Below, piece after piece: positions 1 to 8,232 of a DNA stretch of 64,000 nucleotides; the first letter of the stretch is position 1, and each line of letters starts with the position of its first letter. Made by a program: the position numbers and the translations under genes. Below the pieces are notes generated by a model. That model worked only from the letters and a program-made list of their open reading frames with translations. It did no database searches and had not been told where the DNA came from. Origin of the DNA: Paenibacillus ginsengarvi (lineage in GTDB: Bacteria > Bacillota > Bacilli > Paenibacillales > NBRC-103111); contig NZ_RBAH01000037.1 of NCBI RefSeq assembly GCF_003626695.1, positions 1 to 64,000 of the forward strand, given 5' to 3'.

Positions 1-108
1 GTGTCGGATGAGGAGTTGGCGACAGCTCTTCGTCTTATCAACCTTCGCCCTCGTAAATGTCTCGGCTGGAAATCGGCTCACGAAGCATTCATGGACGAAT
101 TGTCGCAC

Positions 109-1029
109 TTAGCTTGACAATCCGTCATTTATAAAACCGGACGGCTCGAGTGTCATCGCAGCTTTCCCGGCTGCAAATAAATTGTTCTTCCTGGACTGCT
201 CAATCATGAGCTCGAAGTCTTTCACAGTTTGGGCGTTGGCTGCACCGGACTGGAGAACGTTTGCGTCAAAAATAGCCCCCGATTTGTATGCCCCTGTTAC
301 ATTCGCGAAAACTTTTGCCCATGCGGGCGTACCGATCGTTATGTTTCGCGCAGCCGAATCGATCCATTGCAAACCCAGCAAGTCTCCAGCGTAAAGCAAA
401 AACGCTCCGGGGGTCATTCCTTTTTTATAAAATCCGGCAACCGGCTGTTCCGTTTGTCTTTCCGTAAATCGATAGGCCAGTTGAAGGACTTCCTCAAAAC
501 TCATCCCGTTATGGGGATACGCTATTTTGAATTCGTCGAAAAGACGTTTATTGTAATATAAAGCTTGACTGCTGAACGAGGTCGGCAGCCCGTATAGGCT
601 TCCTTGACCTTTGGCTCGAAGCAGCGTAGTAACGAGAGGAGCAAATTGATCGATATCGAACTTATCTTTAGCGATAAAGTTGTCCAATGCCAGCAAGCTT
701 CCCTGCTCTATCAATTGTTCAAACAGCCCGGGAACAGGTAAAATCGTTACGATGTCGGGCTTATTGGTATGGATGAAATCATAAAATCCTTCCGGGTTAA
801 GCTTTCCCGGCTGCATGAGTTCCGCATAGGAAACCACTTCGATATGAAGATCCGGAAACTTGTAATCCAGCACATTCGCATACTCCCGGCGGTAAGACTC
901 CTCGTCACGGAACATAAGCTTTATCGTCTTTTGGGATACGGGTACATTCGCATCTTTGTCGCATGCAAATAGAAAAAGAATCGTTGCCATGCTCGTTAGT
1001 GTCAACACATTCAAATATTCTCGCTTCAT
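109..1029 (-). pseudogene. ABC transporter extracellular solute-binding lipoprotein, C-terminally truncated
   Basis: The 306-residue product begins with a lipoprotein signal peptide ending in the lipobox LFAC (Cys23). The body matches family 1 solute-binding proteins of Firmicute sugar ABC importers, including a typical segment reading LYGLPTSFSSQALYYNKRLFD. A TAGGAGG ribosome binding site lies 5 nt before the ATG. Members of this family usually have about 420-450 residues, and here the protein stops just after AAMTLEPSGFINDG, where about 100 further residues of the second lobe would be expected. None of the three minus-strand frames between this stop and base 1 gives a convincing continuation. 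I therefore infer a truncated, probably non-functional gene. A short natural variant cannot be excluded. No permease genes are visible next to it within the window. Confidence 0.7.
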
Positions 1030-1078
1030 ACATCCTCCTACCGTGTAAATTCTCTTTTTTGAAACGTATACATATCAG

Positions 1079-1095
1079 CTTGTATGTTATACAAG
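1079..1095. promoter_or_regulatory. Perfect 7-3-7 palindrome upstream of the binding-protein gene, candidate operator
   Basis: The sequence CTTGTATGTTATACAAG is a perfect inverted repeat with a 3-nt centre, about 50 nt upstream of the solute-binding protein start. TTGTA/TACAA palindromes are typical operators of GntR-type regulators of sugar uptake. The half-site resembles the TACAAG sites at 37277-37315. The regulator that binds here is not identified. Confidence 0.5.
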
Positions 1096-1261
1096 TTATA
1101 GTAGGTCCCTTGCCTAATTTTGGTTTACATATAATACCACATTATTCACTTGTTTATATGGTTATCAAAAACTATTTATCCTTTTTTTACATAAATCTAA
1201 GCAATCCCACCGCATATACTACTTGCCTGCGAATAGGAATGTTCCCAGGACGCCCAACGTG

Positions 1262-1300
1262 AAAAAGGCCTGCGCTCTATGGAGTGCGCAAAGCCTTTTT
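1262..1300 (-). terminator. Rho-independent terminator after pepF
   Basis: AAAAAGGC and GCCTTTTT flank an inner stem GCGCTC / GAGTGCGC. Read on the minus strand it follows the pepF stop directly and ends in a T-run. The plus-strand T-run would allow bidirectional use. Confidence 0.85.
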
Positions 1301-1324
1301 GTGTATCGCCGAATCCCGGGTCCC

Positions 1325-3115
1325 CTACTCCGTCATAGCCATAAACTGCTTGACGTCTTCCATCGCCAAATCGACGGCGCTCTGCCAAAAATCCGGCTTG
1401 GTGAGATCCACGCCGAGATGCTTCTCAGCGAGCTGCTCCACCGTCATGCTTCCCGTATCCCGCAGCAGCGCGATATATTTGTCTTCGAAGGCGGCCCCTT
1501 CACGCAATGCGACAGCATATATGCCCGAGCTGAACAAGTAACCGAACGTATACGGGAAGTTGTAAAACGGCACGCCCGTAATATAAAAATGCAGCTTCGA
1601 TGCCCAGAAGTGCGGATGGTATTCGCTGAGCGCATCCTTGTAAGCCCGGCGCTGGGCGTTTTGCATCAGCTCACACAGCTGCTCGGTGCCGACCAGGCCT
1701 TTGCGGCGCAGCTCGTAAAATTCCGTTTCGAACAGGAAGCGCGCGTGAATGTTCATGAAGAACGCAACCGAACGCTGAATTTTGTCCTCGATGAGCGTAA
1801 GCCGCTCCTCCTCGGAGGACGCCATCTTCACCGCCGCGTCGGCCACGATCATTTCGGCGAACGTCGAAGCCGTCTCGGCCACGTTCATCGCGTATTCCTG
1901 CGCCAGCGCCGGCATGTCGTTCATCACATGCTGATGGTAGGCATGACCGAGCTCATGCGCCAGCGTAGCGACGTTGGAGGCCGTTTTCCCGTAAGTCATG
2001 AAAATGCGGGTTTCTCCCTTGATCGGAAACGAGGTGCAAAAGCCGCCCGGACGTTTGCCCGGCCGATCCTCCGCCTCGATCCAGCGGTTTGCGAACGCCA
2101 TCTCCGCAAAGTCGGCCATCTTCGGACTGAACCTGCGGAACTGGCTCACGATCATGTTGGCCGCTTCCTCGAACGGTATTTCTTTCGCCGCCTTCCCTAC
2201 GGAAGCATCGACATCGTGCCAGGACAAGGCTTCGAGCCCGAACATGTTCGCCTTGCGGCGCAAATAATCGACGAACGGACCTTTGTTCCGGTCGATGACG
2301 TCCCACATCACCTGAAGCGTCTGCTCCGACATCCGGTTAATCGCAAGCGGCTCCTTCAGCACCGACTCCCAGCCCCGGTGTTTGTATACTTGCAACCGGA
2401 AGCCGGCCAAACGGTTGAGCGCGTCAGCGGCAAAATCGGCCGATTCGCCCCAAGCTTTCTCCCAATCCGCGAACAGGCGGGTGCGGACGTTCCGATCCGT
2501 GCTGTTCAGCTTGTTCGCCGCTTGTCCGGCGGACAGCTCGAGCGTTTGACCGTTTTCCTCGAACGCGATTTTGAACTTGCCGACCGTCGTATTGTACGCT
2601 TCTTCCCAGCCGTGGTAACCGTCCACCGCCAAATCGGCGATAAGCGACTCCTGCTCCGGCGGGAGCTTTTCCTTGGCCAGATGGCGTCGTTCCGCAAGCG
2701 GGAATGCAATTGGACTGAAGCCGGCGGATTGCAGCAGCTCCGTCCAGATGCCGTCCGGTATTTGCCGCAGCAGTTGATCGAAGCGCGTAAGCGCGGAAGT
2801 AAAGGAAGCGCCGATCGACGAAATATGCCCGCCGAGCTGCACCGCTTTTTTGTCGTGCTGGTTTTCTGCGGCCAGACATCCTGCGAACGAATCCGCCTCG
2901 CGCAGCATCAGCGTGACGTTCTGCATCCGTTCGGTCAGATCCGCAAGCGTCTGCGCATCGACGGCTGTACCAGCGTCAGTTGCCGTCCGGACCTCCCCGC
3001 GAAACTGTTCGACCGCACGCTCCAGTTGCTGCAAAAATAAGGCAAATTCCGCCGACGAGCTGCCTCCCGGAAAAAACGCGTCCAAATCCCAAACGAGACT
3101 ATACGATTGTGACAT
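1325..3115 (-). CDS. pepF: M3 family oligoendopeptidase F
   Basis: This is a cytoplasmic zinc metallopeptidase of family M3B that cleaves short peptides and is thought to help in peptide turnover. The catalytic motif HELGH lies near residues 384-388, inside ATLAHELGHAYHQHVM. The N-terminal helical region and the C-terminal segment YNFPYTFGYLFSSGIY are also characteristic. The length of 596 residues is normal for the family. I chose the ATG at 3115 because GGAGGACGTT precedes it. A longer reading from a GTG at 3127 would place the start inside this ribosome binding site. The gene stands alone and is followed by a strong terminator. Confidence 0.93.
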   Translation of the reverse strand: MSQSYSLVWDLDAFFPGGSSSAEFALFLQQLERAVEQFRGEVRTATDAGTAVDAQTLADLTERMQNVTLMLREADSFAGCLAAENQHDKKAVQLGGHISSIGASFTSALTRFDQLLRQIPDGIWTELLQSAGFSPIAFPLAERRHLAKEKLPPEQESLIADLAVDGYHGWEEAYNTTVGKFKIAFEENGQTLELSAGQAANKLNSTDRNVRTRLFADWEKAWGESADFAADALNRLAGFRLQVYKHRGWESVLKEPLAINRMSEQTLQVMWDVIDRNKGPFVDYLRRKANMFGLEALSWHDVDASVGKAAKEIPFEEAANMIVSQFRRFSPKMADFAEMAFANRWIEAEDRPGKRPGGFCTSFPIKGETRIFMTYGKTASNVATLAHELGHAYHQHVMNDMPALAQEYAMNVAETASTFAEMIVADAAVKMASSEEERLTLIEDKIQRSVAFFMNIHARFLFETEFYELRRKGLVGTEQLCELMQNAQRRAYKDALSEYHPHFWASKLHFYITGVPFYNFPYTFGYLFSSGIYAVALREGAAFEDKYIALLRDTGSMTVEQLAEKHLGVDLTKPDFWQSAVDLAMEDVKQFMAMTE

Positions 3116-3398
3116 AACGTCCTCCACCTTCCTATGTAGGGGTACACTACATCATTAAAGCATATTTCGCCTCGGGAAGAAATGTTTCGATCCGGCGGCT
3201 TAAGAGCTGAAGCTTCGGACCGCCAGCCGCCCGCGTCTCCTGCTTCGTTCAAATTCTGTTTAATTTTTATTTACCGATATTGAAACTCCATTTACTCGAG
3301 AAGCGTACAGTTCTCATGTATAATAAGATCATACTACCTTCGCTGCTTGTCCAAGACGTGTATACCAACAATCGGAAATACGGAAAGGAACTGGACGT

Positions 3399-3584
3399 AT
3401 GAGACCGTTACAAATATCGCCCGAAACGGCAATCAAGCTGGCCGAAACGCTTAAAGTACCGATCGAGCAGCTTATGCATATGCCGCAGCATCTTTTAATC
3501 CAAAAGCTGGCCGAGCTGGCGCGGATCGAGACCGGCGAAGCCGGACAACCGGCCGCGGAGCGGAAAGACGACAGCCGGTCATGA
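3399..3584 (+). CDS. yycC: YycC family small protein
   Basis: The 61-residue product begins MRPLQISPETAIKLAETL and contains VPIEQLMHMPQHLLIQKLAEL, which I recognise as the conserved core of the YycC family of Bacilli. Its molecular function is unknown. The C-terminal 15 residues are polar and not conserved in the shorter Bacillus homologues, as far as I recall. A GGAAAGGAACTGGACGT leader provides the ribosome binding site. A TATAAT hexamer at 3319-3324 could be the -10 box, but the -35 box is weak. The stop overlaps the next gene by 4 nt, so the two are translationally coupled. Confidence 0.8.
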   Translation: MRPLQISPETAIKLAETLKVPIEQLMHMPQHLLIQKLAELARIETGEAGQPAAERKDDSRS

Positions 3585-3817
3585 TTCCTTTTGAAAATAC
3601 GCTGCCTTACGAAACGATCGGGGCCGATGTGTACTTGAACGAATGCCCCTATTGCCGCGCCAGCAACGTTCTGCTGCCGATCAAAACAACCGACCTCGCT
3701 TCGATCCGGGACGGCAGGAAGCGGCTGATCGTATTCCCTTGCTGCCGGGACAAAATAACGGCCATCGATGTCGACCGGGACTACTTCCTTGCCGACAGGC
3801 CGATTCGCAGAAGATGA
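3581..3817 (+). CDS. Hypothetical small Cys-rich protein coupled to yycC
   Basis: I do not recognise this 78-residue protein. It overlaps yycC by ATGA and so is probably co-translated with it. It holds ECPYCRAS (CxxC) near residues 22-25 and FPCCRD near residues 52-55, four cysteines in a spacing that could form a zinc ribbon or knuckle. The C-terminus is basic (RPIRRR). No signal peptide or membrane segment is present. The call rests on the start overlap, codon usage like its neighbours and the ordered cysteines. Confidence 0.7.
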   Translation: MIPFENTLPYETIGADVYLNECPYCRASNVLLPIKTTDLASIRDGRKRLIVFPCCRDKITAIDVDRDYFLADRPIRRR

Positions 3818-3954
3818 ACGAAGAATCCGGATAGCAGCGACTTACGGCGTGTTTGCAAACACGCCTCAGGAAGATAACAGACTTGCAGGAAGGAGACATC
3901 GACGAATAACATGCTTCTCCGAAACGTTTGCGGCCTTTTCAGGAGCGCTAAGCA

Positions 3955-5052
3955 ATGAACGAATATCTAATACCGGTTACGATCTCATGTACGCTCATAA
4001 CACTTAGCTATATCGCGCTGAAGCTGCGAAATCGCATACTGGGCAGCATGAACGAGATGGTGGTCGTTCCGCTTTATACCGGGATCGCTTCCCTTCTTAT
4101 GATCCTGCTGCCGATAACGAACGAACCAGCCGTTACGGATCTGCGCCATATTCCGATCCTTATGGCCGGCCTTCAGCTCGGTTTGCCGGTAGCGCTGCTG
4201 TCGACGCTCCCCCCTGCGGCCTTTATCTTGCTGATTGACGGGGTTCGCGGCGTTCCGGATCTATTGGTCGGAATTGCGCTGCCGGCCTTCATCAGCGCAC
4301 TCATGCATCGCAAGGAGTACCGCTCGGGCTTCGAGCGGCTTCGTCTGGGCGACGGCGTCAAAATAATCGCGCTTCTCTTCCTTGTGAAGATTGCCCTCGG
4401 CTTTTTTACATTGCCGGTCCCGTGGCCCGAATATTTGCAGTTGAATGCGTATTTATTCGTGATATCGCTTCTCTGTCTGGTTGTGCTGGTCGCCCTTCAT
4501 AACGATGAGAACAAAAATTGGCTGCTCCAGAGGCAGCTGGAGCTCGAGGCGAATCAGGACCGGCTTACCGGGCTGCCGAACATCCGCAGCTTTCTGGAAA
4601 TCGCCGGCAACATGCTGAAGAAGCGCCAGATCAGCATCCTGATGATCGACATCGACAATTTCAAAAATTTCAACGACACGCTGGGTCATCTGCAGGGCGA
4701 TCACCTGCTGCGCGAAACCGGTCATCTGCTGCGGGGGACGATCGGCGAGAAGGATTACATCGCCCGGTACGGCGGCGAGGAGTTTATCGTCATGTGCGAT
4801 TCGGTAGACAGCCGAAGACTTGCTTCTCTCGCCAGCCGGCTATGTCATGCCGTCGCCGCTTACCCGTTCGCGGGCAGAGAAATTCAGCCCGGTCAGGCGA
4901 TATCGATCTCGATCGGCATTTCGATCGCGGCGAGGCCCGAGGATGATTTATACCGCCTCATTGCCGAAGCCGACAAAGCGCTGTATACCTCCAAAAGAAG
5001 CGGTAAAAATCGTTTCACCTTTTACGAGAGCTCTACCTCCGCTACTTCCTGA
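3955..5052 (+). CDS. Membrane diguanylate cyclase (5TM-5TMR_LYT-like plus GGDEF)
   Basis: The protein makes cyclic di-GMP from two GTP. About six hydrophobic segments fill residues 1-175 and resemble the 5TM-5TMR_LYT sensor of LytS/YpdA-type receptors. A short linker leads to the GGDEF domain at about 195-360. The active-site signature is GGEEF at residues 273-277, preceded by DIDNFKNFNDTLGH, which is a normal catalytic sequence. The position that would hold the RxxD inhibitory site reads GEKD, so product feedback through that arginine is probably lost. The ligand of the membrane sensor is unknown. Confidence 0.88.
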   Translation: MNEYLIPVTISCTLITLSYIALKLRNRILGSMNEMVVVPLYTGIASLLMILLPITNEPAVTDLRHIPILMAGLQLGLPVALLSTLPPAAFILLIDGVRGVPDLLVGIALPAFISALMHRKEYRSGFERLRLGDGVKIIALLFLVKIALGFFTLPVPWPEYLQLNAYLFVISLLCLVVLVALHNDENKNWLLQRQLELEANQDRLTGLPNIRSFLEIAGNMLKKRQISILMIDIDNFKNFNDTLGHLQGDHLLRETGHLLRGTIGEKDYIARYGGEEFIVMCDSVDSRRLASLASRLCHAVAAYPFAGREIQPGQAISISIGISIAARPEDDLYRLIAEADKALYTSKRSGKNRFTFYESSTSATS

Positions 5053-5100
5053 CCCCAGCCCCTATCGGACACGCCGACGGGGCTGTTGCTGGTTTCGGGC

Positions 5101-5140
5101 GGCAAAAAAACGAAACAGAAAAGACCGGTTTCCCGGTCTT
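5101..5140 (-). terminator. Terminator after the DUF2225-globin unit
   Basis: AAGACCGG (5121-5128) pairs with CCGGTCTT (5133-5140). On the minus strand the stem is followed by a T-rich stretch (the complement of 5104-5120). It sits just beyond the DUF2225 stop. A weaker stem, AGCCCC / GGGGCT around 5056-5083, may serve the upstream plus-strand cyclase gene. Confidence 0.7.
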
Positions 5141-5187
5141 GTAAAGCTGCGATCTGTGCAGCCTTTTCTATTCGTGTTTGCAGCGCT

Positions 5188-5928
5188 TTACGCCCGGCTC
5201 TCTTTCATCTCTTCCGGCAGCTCGAGCTGAGCCGCAATCATGTCCTCCCGGGTCTGCACCCATTGCTCCCGGCAAGCCCGAATCATCGCCGAATCCATAA
5301 TTTTCTTGTCGTTGATAACCCGCCCGAACCACAGTACCGCCTTCTGGTAATTGCCGAGCCTGCGATTGAGCTCGCCGATCAAATACATGAGCCGGGCGTT
5401 GTTCACGTCCTCGCCCTCGACCTCGAACACTTTAATGTAAGCGTCCAGAGCAAACTGAAGGAAGCGGGCTTCCTGCTCCTTATTGTCCTTGTACCGGTAC
5501 AGCCAGGCGATATGGTGGAGCAAGCCCGCGACGACGCGGTCCTTCTCTCCCTTGATCTGGGCGCATACAAGAGCCAGCTTGTACGTTTGCATCGCACCGC
5601 TCCAATCTCTCTCTCCGGTCAGATCCAGGCCGTTCCAGTTTTTGCCCAGCTTCTCGTAATACAGCTCTTTCGTTCTGGGGGTCATCGTTTCGGAGAAATT
5701 TTCCGTAAACGCATAGCCGCAGTACGGACATACCCGAACGACGTAATAGTCCGGATTATGCAGCTTGTAGTGGATGCAAAAATCGCTTTCCGTTCGGATC
5801 GGCTTTCTGAAGCTCGGCCGTACCCGGGAAGTTTGGAACGATTGCTCGCAGCATACGCAGTTCGCCTTGATCGAATAAAGCGGGTCTAGCTCTGTCTCCA
5901 CATGCGTCATCCTTTCCGCCGCTGTCAC
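5188..5928 (-). CDS. DUF2225 domain-containing protein
   Basis: The protein matches DUF2225: an N-terminal part with CVCCEQSF and CPYCGYAF cysteine pairs that could bind zinc, then TPR-like helices with LLHHIAWLYRYKDNKEQEAR. The function of the family is unknown. It is cytoplasmic, about 246 residues. The start is uncertain: a GTG at 5928 has GGGA before it, and a GTG at 5901 has AAAGGA at better spacing and fits the usual family N-terminus. The gene lies 34 nt downstream of the truncated haemoglobin gene and is probably in the same transcript. Confidence 0.85.
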   Translation of the reverse strand: MTAAERMTHVETELDPLYSIKANCVCCEQSFQTSRVRPSFRKPIRTESDFCIHYKLHNPDYYVVRVCPYCGYAFTENFSETMTPRTKELYYEKLGKNWNGLDLTGERDWSGAMQTYKLALVCAQIKGEKDRVVAGLLHHIAWLYRYKDNKEQEARFLQFALDAYIKVFEVEGEDVNNARLMYLIGELNRRLGNYQKAVLWFGRVINDKKIMDSAMIRACREQWVQTREDMIAAQLELPEEMKESRA

Positions 5929-5962
5929 GATTTCCCGTCGCCCTCTCCCGCGTGACTGCTGG

Positions 5963-6352
5963 TTAGGGCGTATTCACGAAATGATACGCCGGAGCTTTCA
6001 GCCGCTCCAAAACGGCGGTCTGCAAGTGCGGCTCGATTCCGATTTCTTCGAGCGCCCGCTTCATACAGCCAAGCCATGCATCCGCCCGCTCCGGCGTAAT
6101 CGGAAACGGCAAATGTCTCGCTCGCATCATCGGATGGCCGAATTTGTCGGAATATAACGAAGGCCCGCCGAAAAATTGCGTCAGAAACAGAGCCTGCTTC
6201 TCCATGACCGGCGTGATGTCCTCCGGAAACAAAGGTCCGATGCTCGGATCGGCCTGCACCTTCGGATAAAATGCCTGAACGAGCCGGCTGATCGTTTCGG
6301 CTCCGCCGATCGCCTCGTATAGGGAAATAGTCCCGGAATGTTCTCGATTCAT
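5963..6352 (-). CDS. Group II truncated haemoglobin (YjbI-like)
   Basis: The 129-residue product has the two-on-two globin pattern: LYEAIGGAETISRLVQAFY at the N-terminus, then PLFPEDITPVMEKQALFLTQFFGGP, the proximal histidine region MRARHLPFPI, and the group II tryptophan in ADAWLGCM. Such proteins bind haem and handle oxygen, peroxide or nitric oxide. The start at 6352 is preceded by AGGACAGGTGACATGG. A longer reading to 6430 adds residues without family similarity. It leads a two-gene unit with the DUF2225 gene. Confidence 0.9.
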   Translation of the reverse strand: MNREHSGTISLYEAIGGAETISRLVQAFYPKVQADPSIGPLFPEDITPVMEKQALFLTQFFGGPSLYSDKFGHPMMRARHLPFPITPERADAWLGCMKRALEEIGIEPHLQTAVLERLKAPAYHFVNTP

Positions 6353-6448
6353 CCATGTCACCTGTCCTAGTAAGTATTTCACATTATACACCACAATCCG
6401 CAAAACATCTATGTCGCGAACGGAACACAAGCGCTGCGAGGAAACAAA

Positions 6449-6485
6449 ATGGTGCCACTTTTTGTAAAAAGCGGCACCATGCTTT
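6449..6485 (-). terminator. Terminator of the 31-residue membrane peptide gene
   Basis: ATGGTGCC (6449-6456) pairs with GGCACCAT (6473-6480). Read on the minus strand, TTTTGTTTCC follows the stem. It lies just after the stop of the small gene at 6509-6604, which supports that gene being expressed as its own unit. Confidence 0.75.
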
Positions 6486-6508
6486 TAACCGAACTGTGTC
6501 CGGATTTA

Positions 6509-6604
6509 TTAGTTTTCGATATCTTCCTCGGTGGCACCCATTAACGTTTCGCGAATGACAAAAACGAAGGCGCATACAATCAAGCCTGTGACTACACTCA
6601 TCAT
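6509..6604 (-). CDS. 31-residue single-pass membrane peptide
   Basis: The reading frame encodes a peptide starting MMSVVTGLIVCAFVFVIRE and ending in the acidic tail GATEEDIEN. Residues 3-17 form one hydrophobic segment. GGAGTG stands 7 nt before the first of two ATG codons, and the gene has its own terminator. These features make a real small gene likely. I do not recognise a family or function. Confidence 0.6.
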   Translation of the reverse strand: MMSVVTGLIVCAFVFVIRETLMGATEEDIEN

Positions 6605-6825
6605 TACGCATCACTCCGTCTGTACTTTTTTTTAGTTTACCATATTCGGAGGAAAATATCAGCCTTTTTGATCGATATATAAAAAATGTATCCGATTTCA
6701 GTTCGCTTATCTCCGGATGCCGCTGCATGTCCGAACGCCCTGTCACATAAGTATAAAAGTAAGAATGGCTTGTTCGTTTGCGTTTTATCCTTCCATGAAC
6801 CAGACGCAGGATCGGAGGTGCTCGA

Positions 6826-8058
6826 ATGACGGCTTCCCGTGTATGGTCGACGGCGCTGTTTTCGGCGAGCTTGCTAGGCGTTGCGGCTCTAATGCTTCTA
6901 TACCCGGCCCAGTCGCTGGAAGCGGCTTTGCGCGGGTTATCGATTTGGTGGGACATTTTGTTTCCCGCGCTCGTTCCGTTTCTCGTCATCGCGGAGCTGA
7001 TGCTCGGCTTCGGTATCGTCCATTTTTTTGGAACGCTGCTCGACCCGATGATGAGGCCGCTGTTTCGCGTTCCGGGTATAGGCGGCTTCGCGATGGCGAT
7101 GGGTTTCGCCTCCGGTTACCCGGTAGGCGCCCGCCTTACCGCCCAGCTTTGGGAGCAGCGGCTGCTAGGGCGCGATGAGGGCGAACGGCTCGTTTCATTC
7201 ACGACGACGTCGGACCCCATTTTCCTGATCGGCGCCGTCTCGGTCGGTTTTTTCCACAATGTCGGACTTGCCGTCATTTTGGCTGCGGCCCATTACGGAA
7301 CCGGTGTCGTAATCGGTCTTCTGATGCGTTTTCACGGCAGCAGGACCATGACTGTAGCAGTGCCTCAGCAAGGGGATGCGTCGCTGCTTCGCCGGGCGAT
7401 GCAGGCGATGCACCGGGCCCGGCTGCGCGACAGTCGGACATTCGGCGAGATGCTCCAGGAGGCACTGCAGACGTCCTTGAAGCTGATGATGGTCATAGGC
7501 GGCCTCGTCGTTTTCTTTTGCGTTGTGCTCGAGGTGCTGACGATTTCGCAAGTAATGAACGGCTTATATGCTACCGTTACATTCGTTCTGCAAGGCCTGC
7601 ATGTGCCGCCGGAGCTGTCCCAGGCGGTCGTGAACGGTTTGTTCGAGGTAACGCTCGGCGCCAAGTCTGCTGCCGGAGCGGGTGCGCATTTATCGCTCGC
7701 AAGCAAGGTCGCGGTCGCCGCCTTCATCTTGTCTTGGGGCGGTCTGTCCGTTCACGCTCAGGTGATCAGCCTGCTGAGCCGGACGAATATCCGTTACGTT
7801 CCGTTCGGCCTAGCCAGGCTCGTTCATGGCTTTCTGGCCGCTGCGGCGGTGTTTGTGTTGTGGAAGCCTCTGGCACCGGCCATATCGGCCGTTTCGGCCG
7901 CAGTGCCGGCTTTTTCGGTCGAACGCGGCCTGCTCCCTGTCTGGCCTGCGCTGTTTTCGTTGTCCGGTCTGCTGTTTATAGGTACGCTTGTCCTCTTCTT
8001 TTTGCTGTATGCCGCTTATTTGGGACTCCGCCCTCTGCTTCACTACGGAAGACGGTGA
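6826..8058 (+). CDS. ylbJ: Sporulation integral membrane protein YlbJ
   Basis: YlbJ is needed for spore cortex formation in Bacillus subtilis and is a mother-cell gene. The 410-residue protein has about eight to ten hydrophobic segments and the nucleoside-recognition (Gate) type motifs, for example LFPALVPFLVIAELM, MGFASGYPVGARL and GLFEVTLGAK. The length fits the family. GATCGGAGGTGCTCGA gives the ribosome binding site. No clear sigma E promoter could be assigned by eye. Confidence 0.9.
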   Translation: MTASRVWSTALFSASLLGVAALMLLYPAQSLEAALRGLSIWWDILFPALVPFLVIAELMLGFGIVHFFGTLLDPMMRPLFRVPGIGGFAMAMGFASGYPVGARLTAQLWEQRLLGRDEGERLVSFTTTSDPIFLIGAVSVGFFHNVGLAVILAAAHYGTGVVIGLLMRFHGSRTMTVAVPQQGDASLLRRAMQAMHRARLRDSRTFGEMLQEALQTSLKLMMVIGGLVVFFCVVLEVLTISQVMNGLYATVTFVLQGLHVPPELSQAVVNGLFEVTLGAKSAAGAGAHLSLASKVAVAAFILSWGGLSVHAQVISLLSRTNIRYVPFGLARLVHGFLAAAAVFVLWKPLAPAISAVSAAVPAFSVERGLLPVWPALFSLSGLLFIGTLVLFFLLYAAYLGLRPLLHYGRR

Positions 8059-8114
8059 TAGACACAGGCAGCAGATACGCAACACAAGTTTCATATCCGG
8101 CGCCAAACGCGCCA

Positions 8115-8143
8115 TTGTTTTACGTCCTAATATTTAATATGAT
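8115..8143 (+). promoter_or_regulatory. Probable sigma A promoter of nadK
   Basis: TTGTTT (8115-8120) and TATGAT (8138-8143) are separated by 17 nt. The predicted transcript start lies about 80 nt before the nadK start codon, and the leader contains the two hairpins at 8159-8216. Confidence 0.55.
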
Positions 8144-8158
8144 GAGGGATAGAGAACC

Positions 8159-8217
8159 GCTTTGCTTCGCAAAGATCAAAAAATGCTTACGATGCCAGCT
8201 TTGCTTCGCAAAGCTCT
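8159..8217 (+). repeat. Two copies of a small hairpin in the nadK leader
   Basis: CTTTGCTTCGCAAAG occurs twice, at about 8160-8174 and 8202-8216, with GCTTACGATGCC between the copies. Each copy is a perfect hairpin with a TTC loop region. The second copy ends just before the AAGGAGG ribosome binding site, so it could affect translation. A similar GCTT-TTC-rich tandem element lies at 56909-56984. Confidence 0.6.
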
Positions 8218-8232
8218 AAGGAGGAGAACGGT

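Noticed and set aside
1223..3040. Long plus-strand open frame of about 605 codons
   Set aside because: It lies antisense to pepF, is rich in Arg and His, and has no recognisable motif. It is a shadow of GC-rich codon bias.
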